In this document: in pieces, positions 33,835 through 43,121 of the stretch | Layout: the number at the start of each line of letters is the position of its first letter | Numbering within the stretch: position 1 is the stretch's first letter | Made by a program: the position numbers and the translations under genes | The notes under the pieces: model-generated | Database searches by the model: none | Seen by the model: only the letters and a program-made list of their open reading frames with translations | What the model was told of the DNA's origin: nothing | Source: Thalassobaculum_A sp040219215 | Lineage (GTDB): Bacteria > Pseudomonadota > Alphaproteobacteria > Thalassobaculales > Thalassobaculaceae | Direction of reading: 5' to 3' | Assembly (NCBI RefSeq): GCF_040219215.1 | Contig: NZ_JAVJSX010000011.1 | Coordinates: 162,797 to 226,796, forward strand | DNA: 64,000 nt

Positions 33835-35508
33835 ATGAACCCCTTTGCCGATCTGATCCGGAATCTCGGGCCGATGCGGCTTGCTGCCCTGGTCGGCACC
33901 GGCGTTGCGGTCGTGGGCTTCTTCATTTTCCTGGTTTCGCGACTCTCAACAGGCAGCATGTCCCTGCTGTACGCCGATCTTGATCCGAAGGATGCCGGAC
34001 AGATCGTACGCGAACTCGAACAACGCACGGTCCCCTATCAGCTGAAGGCCAACGGGACGCAGGTGTTCGTCCCCGGCGACGATGTCCTGCGCCTGCGCGT
34101 GGCACTGGCCGAGCAGGGCCTGCCAGGCGGCGGCTCGGTGGGATACGAACTGTTCGACAAGAGCCAGGGGCTGGGCACCACCAGTTTCGTCCAGAACGTC
34201 AATCTGGTCCGTGCCCTGGAGGGCGAGTTGAGCCGCACCATCAGCTCGATGCGCAACGTCCGGGGCGCGCGCGTCCACTTGGTATTGCCCCGCCGGGAAC
34301 TGTTCTCGCGCGAGCGCCAGAAGCCTAGCGCGTCGGTGGTCCTGCAACTCTCCGGCGGCCTGCGGCTTGGCAAGGAACAGGTGCTGTCGATCCAGCATCT
34401 GATTGCGGCGGCAGTCCCGGAACTGCGTCCCGAAGGCGTGTCGATCCTCGACGACCGTGGCGAGCTTCTGGCACGCGGTTTCGGCGAGGACGCGCAGAAC
34501 TCACTGGCGCTGTTGAACGCCGAAGAAATGAAGATCGCCTACGAGACCCGCGTGCGCCGGTCGGTCGAGGAACTGGTGGAGCGCACGGTCGGCTACGGCA
34601 AGGTCCGGGCCGAGGTTGCGGCTGACCTCGACTACGGCAGGGTGGTGGAGAACACCGAGAGCTTCGATCCAGACAGCCAGGTCGCCCGGTCGACTCAGAG
34701 CATCGAGGACCGGTCCTCGTCGAACGAAGCCGCCCGGGACGACACGGTAACCGTACAGAACAACCTGCCCGAGGCCGCGGCGAACTCGGCCGGTGGCGGG
34801 AACACCTCGCAGACCTCGAACACCCGCACCGAGGAAACGGTCAACTTCGAAATCTCCAAGACCATCCGCCAGCGCACCAAGGAATCCGGCGAACTCCAGC
34901 GATTGTCGGTCGCGGTGCTGGTCGACGGCACCTACACCCGCAACGACGACGGAGTGCGGGTGTATGTTCCGCGCACTCCCGAGCAACTCGAGCAAATCGA
35001 GACCCTGGTCAAATCGGCGATTGGATATCGCGCCAACCGGGGCGATTCAGTCGAGGTGGTGAACATGGAGTTCGTGAAGCTGGAACCCGAGGATCTCGGC
35101 GACGGCGCATTCCTGTTCGGCATCTCCAAGGAAGAGTTCCTGCAGCTCGCCGAGGTTCTGGTCCTCGCGGTTGTCGGCCTGCTGGTCATCCTGCTGGTCG
35201 TCCGTCCCGTGCTGACCCGCCTGTTTGAAAGCATGCCGACTACTTTGGGCTCCCGCGGCGGCGGCCTGATCGGACAGGACGGACAGCTCGCTCAGCTTGC
35301 CGGCCCCGGCGCAACAGCGGACATGGCCGAGTTGCTCGACGGCGAGGACGAAGCGGAGGAAAGCCTGCTCGACCAGATGATCGACATCAACCAGGTCGAA
35401 GGCCGGGTGCGGGCGTCGTCCCTGCGCAAGATCGGCGAGATCGTCGACAAGCATCCCGAAGAGGCCGTCGCGATCATCCGCAACTGGATGTATCAGGAAG
35501 CGCAATGA
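33835..35508 (+). CDS. fliF: flagellar MS-ring protein FliF
   Basis: A 557-residue protein with two membrane helices (about 20-42 and 440-462, LVLAVVGLLVILLVV). It has the YscJ/FliF periplasmic domains (LYADLDPKDAGQIVRELEQRTVPYQLKANGTQVFVPGDDVLRLRVALAEQGLPGGGSVGYELFDKSQGLGTTSFVQNVNLVRALEGELSRTI), and a cytoplasmic FliG-binding tail (about 495-557: EAEESLLDQMIDINQVEGRVRASSLRKIGEIVDKHPEEAVAIIRNWMYQ). GGGGAG lies 9 bp upstream. It opens the fliF-fliH-fliN-motA-flbD-flhA unit. fliG, normally next, is absent. Confidence 0.97.
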   Translation: MNPFADLIRNLGPMRLAALVGTGVAVVGFFIFLVSRLSTGSMSLLYADLDPKDAGQIVRELEQRTVPYQLKANGTQVFVPGDDVLRLRVALAEQGLPGGGSVGYELFDKSQGLGTTSFVQNVNLVRALEGELSRTISSMRNVRGARVHLVLPRRELFSRERQKPSASVVLQLSGGLRLGKEQVLSIQHLIAAAVPELRPEGVSILDDRGELLARGFGEDAQNSLALLNAEEMKIAYETRVRRSVEELVERTVGYGKVRAEVAADLDYGRVVENTESFDPDSQVARSTQSIEDRSSSNEAARDDTVTVQNNLPEAAANSAGGGNTSQTSNTRTEETVNFEISKTIRQRTKESGELQRLSVAVLVDGTYTRNDDGVRVYVPRTPEQLEQIETLVKSAIGYRANRGDSVEVVNMEFVKLEPEDLGDGAFLFGISKEEFLQLAEVLVLAVVGLLVILLVVRPVLTRLFESMPTTLGSRGGGLIGQDGQLAQLAGPGATADMAELLDGEDEAEESLLDQMIDINQVEGRVRASSLRKIGEIVDKHPEEAVAIIRNWMYQEAQ

Positions 35509-35551
35509 TGTCCGGCTGGAAGCTGGCTGAGTTCCGGTGGGGGAGCTGACA

Positions 35552-36346
35552 ATGGCGCGACTGCGGCCGAGGCCGTTCACATTCGACTACAGTTTCGACG
35601 ATGGCGCCGACGAACGCCGGAAGGCCGAGGAGGACGCCAAGAAGCGCGCGGCCCAGGAAGCCAAGAGCAACCGGCCGCCGACGTTCACGCAGGAGCAGCT
35701 TGAGCAGGCCAAGGTCGAAGCCCACGCCGCCGGCCGCCAGGAAGGCATGGACGACGCCATGGCCGGGATCGAACAGCAGATTGCCCGTACAATGGACGCG
35801 ACGTTCTCGCGCTTGCCCAAGGTTTTCGAGGAGCATGCCGCCTGGACGAAGGCCATGGAGGTTGACGCGTTGCGGCTGGCCGTGGCGTTGATGCGCAAGT
35901 TGGCGCCGGAGTTGTCGCGCAACAGCGAGTTGCCGGAGGTGGAACGGATCATTCGCGAGGCATTCGGCTTCCTCACCGAACAACCGAAGGTGATGATCCG
36001 GGTGGCGCCGACGCTTGAGGAAGCGTTGCGCGACAAGGTCGCGCTGATGGCATCGCGCGTCGGCTACGAGGGCCAGGTGGTTCTCGTGGGTGATCCGGAA
36101 CTTCCGACCGACGACTGCCGTGTGTCCTGGCAGGCCGGCGCCGTCGAGCGGTCGCTCGACGACACCTGGGACCAGATTGACCAGATCGTCGGCCGCGCGC
36201 TGGCCGGCCAGCCTGAACGCATCAAGACCGAGCGCGCTGACGCGAACACCGACGACGTTACGGCTGCATCGGCAGAACAGGCCGATGATGACGAAGCCGA
36301 CCACGACACGGCTGCAGCGGCTGAGCAGGCCGATCCAGCCAACTGA
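35552..36346 (+). CDS. fliH: flagellar export ATPase regulator FliH
   Basis: A 264-residue FliH (FlbE-type). N-terminal charged coiled coil (ARLRPRPFTFDYSFDDGADERRKAEEDAKKRAAQEAKS), glycine-spaced helix (AAGRQEGMDDAMAGIEQQIARTMD), and C-terminal V-ATPase-like domain (LRLAVALMRKLAPELSRNSELPEVERIIREAFGFL). The tail is acidic and low-complexity. The start 35552 has GGGGGAG 6 bp upstream; a GTG at 35537 is in frame. It controls FliI (encoded at 46254) at the export gate. Confidence 0.9.
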   Translation: MARLRPRPFTFDYSFDDGADERRKAEEDAKKRAAQEAKSNRPPTFTQEQLEQAKVEAHAAGRQEGMDDAMAGIEQQIARTMDATFSRLPKVFEEHAAWTKAMEVDALRLAVALMRKLAPELSRNSELPEVERIIREAFGFLTEQPKVMIRVAPTLEEALRDKVALMASRVGYEGQVVLVGDPELPTDDCRVSWQAGAVERSLDDTWDQIDQIVGRALAGQPERIKTERADANTDDVTAASAEQADDDEADHDTAAAAEQADPAN

Positions 36347-36360
36347 CCGAGGGTGACACA

Positions 36361-36726
36361 ATGGCCGACGACGACCTGAACCTGACGGACCTGGAAGACG
36401 ACGACATGGCCGCGGCGATGGCGGCGCAGGACGAGCCTGAAGAGACGTTCTCCGACGACGGCAAGGGCCAGATTACCGCCCGCGAACTGGAAGCGGTGTA
36501 CGACATCCCGGTCCAGGTGTCCGCGGTGCTTGGCAAGACCAGCATGCAGGTCAGCCAGCTGTTGAAGCTGGGCCGCGGCGCGGTCGTCGAACTGGACCGC
36601 AAGGTCGGTGAAGCCATCGACATCTACGTCAACAACCGTCTCGTCGCGCGCGGCGAGGTGGTGATCGTCGACGAACGGCTTGGCGTGACCATGACCGAGA
36701 TCATCAAAGCCGACCGGCCGGCTTGA
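36361..36726 (+). CDS. fliN: flagellar motor switch protein FliN
   Basis: A 121-residue C-ring protein. An acidic N-terminus (DDDLNLTDLEDDDMAAAMAAQDEPEE) precedes the SpoA domain: VYDIPVQVSAVLGKTSMQVSQLLKLGRGAVVELDRKVGEAIDIYVNNRLVARGEVVIVDERLGVTMTEII. The position between fliH and motA is as in other alphaproteobacteria. Confidence 0.96.
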   Translation: MADDDLNLTDLEDDDMAAAMAAQDEPEETFSDDGKGQITARELEAVYDIPVQVSAVLGKTSMQVSQLLKLGRGAVVELDRKVGEAIDIYVNNRLVARGEVVIVDERLGVTMTEIIKADRPA

Positions 36727-36739
36727 GGACGGAGCGGGG

Positions 36740-37588
36740 ATGATGGCGGACGGAGCGGAATACGCTGCACCACGCGCCGGCGCAGCGGCCAGCTACGAGA
36801 TACCGTCGAGCGGCACGACGGTTGACGGCGCCCTGCTCGTCGGCCTGTTGATGGCGTTCGCCCTGATTGGCGTGGCGATCTCGCTTGGCGAATCCGTTCG
36901 CTCGTTCGTCGACTATCCCTCCGTCCTGATCGTGTTGCTCGGCAGCTTCGCGGTCACCATGGTGTCGTTCTCGATCGGAGAGGTGTTCTCGGTCGTCCCG
37001 CTGTTGCTGCGCACCATGTTCCCGCCGGTCCGGGACACCCGGCGTGCGTGCGAGCGCGCCCTGAGCCTAGCGGAGATTGCCCGGCGCAACGGCGTCCTTG
37101 CGCTCGACCATGTACTGCCGCAACTCGCTCGCGAGGTTTTTCTGCAACGCGCGATTGCCATGGCGGTGGACGGGACTCCGCCCGAGAAGATCGAGTCGGT
37201 TCTGGTCACCGAGATCGAGGCGACTTCGGAGCGTATGACGCGTTCGGCGAACGTGCTGCGACGGGCCGCCGAGGTGGCGCCGGCGATGGGCCTGATCGGT
37301 ACCCTGATCGGGTTGGTGCAGATGCTCGCCAACCTGAAGGATCCCAACGCGATCGGCCCGGCCATGGCGGTCGCGCTGCTCACGACGTTCTACGGCGCGG
37401 TGCTGGCCTACATGGTGCTGGCGCCGGTGGCGGCGAAGGTGGATCGCAACGCGGCGGACGAGCGGCAGATCCAGCAGATCTACATGGTCGCGGCCAGTTC
37501 CATCGCGCGCCAGGAGAACCCGCGGCAGCTCGAAACGCTGCTGAACACCGTCCTGCCGCCGTCGCAGCGGCTGGACTACTACTCGTGA
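36740..37588 (+). CDS. motA: flagellar stator protein MotA/PomA-type
   Basis: A 282-residue stator A subunit with four membrane helices: two near residues 30-75 (GALLVGLLMAFALIGVAISL; SVLIVLLGSFAVTMV) and two near 180-240 (APAMGLIGTLIGLVQMLANL; VALLTTFYGAVLAYMVLAPVAAKV). A Pro/Gly-rich loop follows the AEVAPAMGLIGTLIGL motif. The Pro and Gly positions match PomA/LafT rather than E. coli MotA. Its partner is probably the MotB-like protein at 2166-2918, 34 kb away. Confidence 0.92.
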   Translation: MMADGAEYAAPRAGAAASYEIPSSGTTVDGALLVGLLMAFALIGVAISLGESVRSFVDYPSVLIVLLGSFAVTMVSFSIGEVFSVVPLLLRTMFPPVRDTRRACERALSLAEIARRNGVLALDHVLPQLAREVFLQRAIAMAVDGTPPEKIESVLVTEIEATSERMTRSANVLRRAAEVAPAMGLIGTLIGLVQMLANLKDPNAIGPAMAVALLTTFYGAVLAYMVLAPVAAKVDRNAADERQIQQIYMVAASSIARQENPRQLETLLNTVLPPSQRLDYYS

Positions 37589-37604
37589 TACCGGGAGCGA
37601 AACG

Positions 37605-39035
37605 ATGCGTCTGCTGATCGTCGGCACACTCGAGGGTCACATCACCACCGCGGGCCAGATGGCCACGCAGCGCGGTGCCAAGGTCAGCCATGTCGACGGC
37701 TACGAAGGCGGCTTGAAGATCCTGCGCGACGGACCGGGCGCCGATCTGGTGATGATCGACGTGCGCCAGCCGGTCGCCCGTTTCATGAAGCAGATGAAAC
37801 AGGAGCGGATGAACACGCCGGTCGTGGCCTGCGGCATCCAGAGCGATCCCGAGACGGCGGTCGCCGCGATCCGCGCCGGCGCCAAGGAATACATCCCCCT
37901 GCCCCCGAACCCCGAGTTGATCGCCGCCGTCCTGGCTGCGGTCGCCGAGGAGCAGACGTCGGTTGTGTTCCGCGACCCGGTGATGGCCGGAGTGCTGAAG
38001 CTGGCAGACCAGATCGCCCCGTCGGATGCCAGCGTGCTGGTCACCGGCGCATCCGGTACCGGCAAGGAAGTGCTGGCGCGCTACCTGCATTCCAAGTCGC
38101 GGCGTGCCAACGAAAAGTTCGTCTCTGTGAACTGCGCAGCCATCCCGGACAACCTGCTGGAATCCGAGTTGTTCGGTCACGAGAAGGGCGCGTTCACCGG
38201 TGCTGTCGCGCGGCGGATCGGCAAGTTCGAAGAGGCCGACAAGGGCACGCTGCTGCTCGATGAAATCAGCGAGATGGACATCCGCCTGCAGGCCAAGCTG
38301 CTGCGCGCCATCCAGGAGCGCGAGATCGACCGGCTCGGCGGAACCAACCCGGTCAAGGTCGACATAAGGCTGATCGCAACATCGAACCGTGACCTCGACA
38401 AGCATGTGCAGGACGGCAAGTTCCGTGAGGACCTGTACTTCCGGCTGAACGTCTTCAACCTGCAGATCCCCGCGCTGCGGGAACGGCCGGGCGATATCCG
38501 GGCGCTGGCCGCACACTTTGCCAAGAAGTACTCCGACGCCAATGGCCTGCCGGCAAGGCCGCTGTCCGAGGCCGCCCTGCAACGGCTTGAAGGCCACCAT
38601 TGGCGGGGCAATGTCCGCGAACTCGAGAACACCATGCACCGCGGTGTCCTGCTGGCCAGCGGCGCCGAGATCGGCCCGGAGGCGATCCTTCTGACCGGCG
38701 AAACCATGGGGTCGACGCCAGCGCCATCCGCAGCGGCACAACCGTCAAGCGCGCAGCCCGCTCCAGCGCAACCGACAGCGCCGCAGCCGCCCCGTTCCGC
38801 CGCGGACGACTCCGCCACCGCCGGCAACAACACATCCAGCTTGGTTGGCCGGACAGTGGCCGATGTCGAACGAGACCTGATCATCGACACGCTGAGCCAC
38901 TGCCTGGGCAACCGGACCCACGCGGCGAACATCCTGGGCATTTCCATCCGGACGCTGCGCAACAAGGTCAAGTTGTTCATGGACGAGGGCTATGCCGTCC
39001 CGGCACCCGGTGATGCCGACCGGGCGTCGGTGTAG
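37605..39035 (+). CDS. flbD: sigma-54-dependent activator FlbD
   Basis: A 476-residue NtrC-family protein. Receiver-like N-terminus (1-120) has Asp in LVMIDVRQP, but the acidic pair and other receiver residues are degenerate (IVGTLEG), as in Caulobacter FlbD, which is not phosphorylated in the classic way. The AAA+ domain has Walker A GASGTGKE, GAFTGA loop (ESELFGHEKGAFTGAVARR), Walker B LLLDEIS and R-finger region. The C-terminal HTH (LSHCLGNRTHAANILGISIRTLRNKVKLF) is Fis-like. It lies between motA and flhA. It should drive the sigma-54 promoters listed here; FliX is its known regulator. Confidence 0.95.
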   Translation: MRLLIVGTLEGHITTAGQMATQRGAKVSHVDGYEGGLKILRDGPGADLVMIDVRQPVARFMKQMKQERMNTPVVACGIQSDPETAVAAIRAGAKEYIPLPPNPELIAAVLAAVAEEQTSVVFRDPVMAGVLKLADQIAPSDASVLVTGASGTGKEVLARYLHSKSRRANEKFVSVNCAAIPDNLLESELFGHEKGAFTGAVARRIGKFEEADKGTLLLDEISEMDIRLQAKLLRAIQEREIDRLGGTNPVKVDIRLIATSNRDLDKHVQDGKFREDLYFRLNVFNLQIPALRERPGDIRALAAHFAKKYSDANGLPARPLSEAALQRLEGHHWRGNVRELENTMHRGVLLASGAEIGPEAILLTGETMGSTPAPSAAAQPSSAQPAPAQPTAPQPPRSAADDSATAGNNTSSLVGRTVADVERDLIIDTLSHCLGNRTHAANILGISIRTLRNKVKLFMDEGYAVPAPGDADRASV

Positions 39036-39068
39036 TTGGTGAACACGGTGGCAGGGGCGGCCTGAGCG

Positions 39069-41198
39069 ATGGCGGACGCATCCGGACAAGGCGGCGGCAA
39101 CCGAGGGGTCGGTCGCGGTGTAGCCATGCCGACGCTCGGCAGCATCGGCGATGCGCTGCGGCGCGGCGACATCCTGATGGCCGGCGGAGTCGTCGCCATC
39201 CTGTCGGTCCTGATCCTGCCGATGCCGACATGGTTGCTGGACTTCTGTCTGGCGGTGTCGCTGCTGTTCTCGATCCTGATCCTGATGACCGTCATGTTCA
39301 TCCGGAAGCCGTTGGACTTCAGCGCGTTCCCGATGGTGCTGCTGATCGCGACCATGATGCGCCTGGCCCTCAACCTGGCGTCGACCCGACTGATTCTGGG
39401 CGAGGGCCACACCGGCACCGACGCCGCCGGCCGGGTCATTCAGGCGTTCGGCAACTTCATGATGGGCGGCAACCCGGTCATCGGGGTGATCGTGTTCGCG
39501 ATCCTGGTGCTGGTGAACTTCATCGTCATCACCAAGGGCTCCGGCCGTATCGCCGAGGTCTCGGCGCGGTTCAGCCTCGATGCGATGCCCGGCAAGCAGA
39601 TGGCGATCGACGCCGACCTGTCTGCCGGACTGCTCACCGAGGACGAAGCCCGCAGGAAACGCGAAGAACTCGGCCAGGAGAGCAGCTTCTTCGGGTCGAT
39701 GGACGGCGCCTCCAAGTTCGTTCGCGGCGATGCGGTCGCCGGGCTGCTGATTACGGTCATCAATGTCGTCGGCGGCATGATCATCGGCATGGCCCAGCAA
39801 GGCATGACATTCGCCAGCGCCTCGGAGACCTACACCGTCCTGACCGTCGGTGACGGCCTGGTCAGCCAGATCCCGGCGCTGATCGTGTCGACCGCCGCCG
39901 GCATGCTGGTGACCAAGGGCGGCACCGAAGGCCGCAGCGACGAGGCGGTTTTCGGACAGCTCGGCGGCTATCCGAAGGCGCTGATGATGAGCTGCGGACT
40001 TATGCTCATCATGTCCCTGCTGCCCGGGATCCCGATGATCCCGTTCCTGTTGATCGCCGGCGTGACCGGCGCGGGAGCCTTCTTTCTGTGGCGCGACCAG
40101 GAAGAGGCCAAGGTCGCCAAGGTGGAGGCCGAGGAATCCGCTCTCACAGCGCCACCACCGGAGGAGCCGATCGGCTCGGCGCTGCAGATCGACCTGATTC
40201 GGCTGGAACTTGGCTATGGCTTGCTGCCGCTGATCAACGAAGCCGTCGAGGGCCAGCGCCTGACCGACCAGATCAAGGCCCTGCGCCGACAGTTGGCGAC
40301 CGAGAGCGGCTTCATCATGCCGCAGGTCCGCATCCAGGATAATCTGCAGCTCGGAGCCAACACCTACGTCATCCGTGTCAAGGAGATCGATGTCGGCAAC
40401 GGCGAGCTTCGGCCGAACCGGCTGCTGGTGATGGATCCGACCGGCGGAAAGATCGAACTGCCTGGCACCGACACCAAGGAGCCGACCTTCGGCCTGCCGG
40501 CCATGTGGATTTCGCCCGATCTGCGCGAAGAGGCGCTGTTCAAGGGCTACACCGTGGTCGATCCGTCGACCGTCATCACCACGCATCTCACCGAGTTGGT
40601 GCGTGACAACATGTCCGAGCTACTGTCCTACGGCGAAACCCAGAAGCTGCTGGACGAGCTGGGCGACAACAACCAGAAGCTCGTCGCCGACGTCATACCG
40701 GGACAGATTACGGTCGGAGCCCTGCAACGCGTTCTGCAGAACCTGTTGGCCGAGCGTGTCTCGATCCGCGACCTGCCGACGGTTCTGGAGGGCGTTGCCG
40801 AGGCCGCCGGCTACAGCCGCAATGTGTCGATCATCACCGAACACGTCCGGGTCCGGCTGGCCCGGCAGATCAGCGAGGCGCACGCGGACGAGGACGGCGT
40901 GATTCCCCTGGTCTCGCTGTCGCCGGAGTGGGAACAGTCTTTTGCGGAATCGCTCATCGGCAGTGGCGACGACCGGCAGCTGTCGATGGCCCCTACGCGC
41001 CTGCAGCAGTTCATCACCACGGTCCGGCATCAGTTCGACAAGTACACCGCCATGGGCGAGCAGCCCTGCCTGTTGACCTCGCCGGCGATCCGCCCTTACG
41101 TGCGTTCGATCATCGAGCGGTTCCGGCCGCAGACCGTGGTAATGTCGCAGAATGAGATCCACCCGAAGGCAAAGATCCGTACACTCGGGCAGATATGA
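39069..41198 (+). CDS. flhA: flagellar export gate protein FlhA
   Basis: A 709-residue membrane protein. The N-terminal eight-helix region (about 30-335) contains the FHIPEP-family block MRLALNLASTRLILGEGHTGTDAAGRVIQAFGNFMMGGN and DLAGL-type GKQMAIDADLSAGLLTEDEARRKREELGQESSFFGSMDGASKFVRGDAVAGLLIT. The C-terminal cytoplasmic domain (about 360-709) is complete (LGYGLLPLINEAVEG to NEIHPKAKIRTLGQI). A later start, ATG 39126, is possible. It follows flbD. Confidence 0.96.
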   Translation: MADASGQGGGNRGVGRGVAMPTLGSIGDALRRGDILMAGGVVAILSVLILPMPTWLLDFCLAVSLLFSILILMTVMFIRKPLDFSAFPMVLLIATMMRLALNLASTRLILGEGHTGTDAAGRVIQAFGNFMMGGNPVIGVIVFAILVLVNFIVITKGSGRIAEVSARFSLDAMPGKQMAIDADLSAGLLTEDEARRKREELGQESSFFGSMDGASKFVRGDAVAGLLITVINVVGGMIIGMAQQGMTFASASETYTVLTVGDGLVSQIPALIVSTAAGMLVTKGGTEGRSDEAVFGQLGGYPKALMMSCGLMLIMSLLPGIPMIPFLLIAGVTGAGAFFLWRDQEEAKVAKVEAEESALTAPPPEEPIGSALQIDLIRLELGYGLLPLINEAVEGQRLTDQIKALRRQLATESGFIMPQVRIQDNLQLGANTYVIRVKEIDVGNGELRPNRLLVMDPTGGKIELPGTDTKEPTFGLPAMWISPDLREEALFKGYTVVDPSTVITTHLTELVRDNMSELLSYGETQKLLDELGDNNQKLVADVIPGQITVGALQRVLQNLLAERVSIRDLPTVLEGVAEAAGYSRNVSIITEHVRVRLARQISEAHADEDGVIPLVSLSPEWEQSFAESLIGSGDDRQLSMAPTRLQQFITTVRHQFDKYTAMGEQPCLLTSPAIRPYVRSIIERFRPQTVVMSQNEIHPKAKIRTLGQI

Positions 41199-41343
41199 GG
41201 GAAGTTGAGAGGCTGGGAATGCGTTCCAGCGTACAGGGCACCGGCCACTCCCGGTCATCGGCCATCGGCGCCGGGCCGGAGACTACAGAGGATCGGCCCG
41301 CCGGGTTGACCCGGCATGGGTTTCTCAGCGGCCGGACTCGTCC

Positions 41344-42303
41344 ATGCGCCTGAAGACCTTCACCGCGCCCTCTATGGCGGAAGCGATGCAACTCGTGAAG
41401 ACCCATCTGGGGGCCGACGCGATCATCGTGTCGACCCAGAAGGGTGACGGCGGGCTTGGAGTTCGGATTACCGCGGCCATCGAAGCGGTCGAGGATGAAG
41501 ACCACTATGACCAGATCGAAGATGGCGCCGACCCGCTTGACGAGATTGCCGAAGCATTGGCCCACCATAACGTTCCCGGCGAGCTCGCCGACAAGCTCAC
41601 CCGGGCCGCCGGCTCTCTGGACGCCGACGACCCGCTGCTGGCTCTTGCCGGTGCGCTTGACCAGCATTTCAAGTTCCAGCCGGTACCGGCGGCCGGCAAA
41701 CGCCCGATCGTGTTGATTGGTATGCCCGGTGCCGGCAAGACCGTGACAACCGCCAAGCTGGCCACCCGGGCGGTGATGAACCGCCGTCCGGTCAGCGTCA
41801 TCACCACCGATACGCAGCGCGCCGGCGGCTACGATCAGCTTCACGCGTTCACGCGCCTGCTTGAGATCGACCTACAACAGGCCGGGACACCTGCCGAGTT
41901 GCAGGATGCGGTTTCGGCAGCACGTTCCGGATCGCTCATCCTGGTGGACTGCGCCGGCGGCAATCCGTTCGACGCCGACGATGCACGGCGCCAGCACCAG
42001 TTGATTGCGGCAATCGAGGCCGAGGTGATCATGGTTACGGCGGCGGGCAGCGATCCGCTGGATGCCGCGGATCTGGCCCAGGCCTACGCGGCGATCGGTG
42101 CCCGGCGGATACTGGCGACCCGACTGGACATCGCCCGACGCCTTGGCGGCATTCTCAGCGGGGCAAGCGCCGGCCGGCTCGCCTTCACCGAGGTCGGGAT
42201 CGGCGCGAACGTCGCCGAGGGCCTTGGCCCGCTCAACCCAGTCTCCCTGGCACGACTCTTGCTGCCAAAGTATGCCACCGCTCGCGACCAGGCTGCCGAG
42301 TGA
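41344..42303 (+). CDS. flhF: signal-recognition-type GTPase FlhF
   Basis: A 319-residue SRP-family GTPase. N-terminal MRLKTFTAPSMAEAMQLVKTHLGADAIIVSTQK is the FlhF B-domain start. G1 is GMPGAGKTVTTAKLA (about 122-136), G2/G3 regions include TTDTQRAGGYDQLHAFTRLLEI and ILVDCAGGNPFD, and ATRLDIARRLGG is the G4-like region. It is shorter than the usual FlhF (about 380-450 residues) because the linker is reduced. The stop overlaps flhG. FlhF places the flagellum at the pole; no strong ribosome site is visible. Confidence 0.9.
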   Translation: MRLKTFTAPSMAEAMQLVKTHLGADAIIVSTQKGDGGLGVRITAAIEAVEDEDHYDQIEDGADPLDEIAEALAHHNVPGELADKLTRAAGSLDADDPLLALAGALDQHFKFQPVPAAGKRPIVLIGMPGAGKTVTTAKLATRAVMNRRPVSVITTDTQRAGGYDQLHAFTRLLEIDLQQAGTPAELQDAVSAARSGSLILVDCAGGNPFDADDARRQHQLIAAIEAEVIMVTAAGSDPLDAADLAQAYAAIGARRILATRLDIARRLGGILSGASAGRLAFTEVGIGANVAEGLGPLNPVSLARLLLPKYATARDQAAE

Positions 42304-43121
42304 TGCGTGTGAAAGGATCCGAGATGGTTCCGTCTGATGCACCGACCCCCGCCGGTCCGCCCGCCAAGCTGGCAAAGGGCCGCAACATCATCGCCGTTGC
42401 TTCCGGCAAAGGCGGTGTAGGCAAGACATGGTTCTCGGTGACGCTGTGCCATGCCCTGTCCCGGGAAGGCCAGAAGGTTCTGCTGTTCGATGCCGATCTC
42501 GGGCTGGCCAACGTCGACATCCAACTGGGCCTGATGCCTCAGCGCGACCTCGGTGGAGTGCTCGCCGGAAAGCTGTCGCTGGCGCAGTCCCGGGTTCGCT
42601 ACGAAGAGGGTCGCTTCGACATCATCGCCGGCCGGTCCGGGTCGGGGAACCTGGCCCAGCTTCCGTCCAACCGGCTGGGTACACTGGGCACCGACCTGAT
42701 CGACCTCGGGCGCTCGTACGACAGCGTCATCATGGACATGGGCGCCGGACTTGACCGGACCGTGCGGCTGCTGTCCGGCCGCGCCGGGCGGGTTCTTGTG
42801 GTGGCCACTGCCGAGCCAACGTCGCTGACCGACGCTTATGCCTTCATCAAGGTGACGCTGACCAACGACCCGTCAGCCGACCTGCGGATTGTCATCAACG
42901 CCGCCGACACCAAGGGCGAAGGCCAGAGGACCTATGAGACACTGCGCAAGGCCTGCGCCAACTTCCTGAAGGCGGAACCGCCGCTTGCCGGTGTCATCAG
43001 GCGCGACCGCAAGGTCATCGAGGCGATCCGCACGCAGACTCCGATCATGATCCGCCATCCAGGCGCCGATGCGGCGCACGATGTCGAGGCGATTGCCAAT
43101 CATCTGATCGAGAACCAGTGA
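42303..43121 (+). CDS. flhG: MinD-like ATPase FlhG/FleN
   Basis: A 272-residue MinD/ParA-type ATPase with a deviant Walker A KGGVGKTWFSVTL (about 42-54), LLFDADLGLANVDIQLGL (switch I/Walker A') and VIMDMGAGLDRTV (switch II). It restrains FlhF and flagellar number. It starts at an ATG overlapping the flhF stop; an alternative ATG is at 42324. Its stop overlaps the GTG of the next gene, so all three are translationally coupled. Confidence 0.92.
   Translation: MRVKGSEMVPSDAPTPAGPPAKLAKGRNIIAVASGKGGVGKTWFSVTLCHALSREGQKVLLFDADLGLANVDIQLGLMPQRDLGGVLAGKLSLAQSRVRYEEGRFDIIAGRSGSGNLAQLPSNRLGTLGTDLIDLGRSYDSVIMDMGAGLDRTVRLLSGRAGRVLVVATAEPTSLTDAYAFIKVTLTNDPSADLRIVINAADTKGEGQRTYETLRKACANFLKAEPPLAGVIRRDRKVIEAIRTQTPIMIRHPGADAAHDVEAIANHLIENQ

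Noticed and set aside
38745..40586. 613-codon minus-strand frame
   Set aside because: Antisense of flbD/flhA, His/Gln-rich, no domain.
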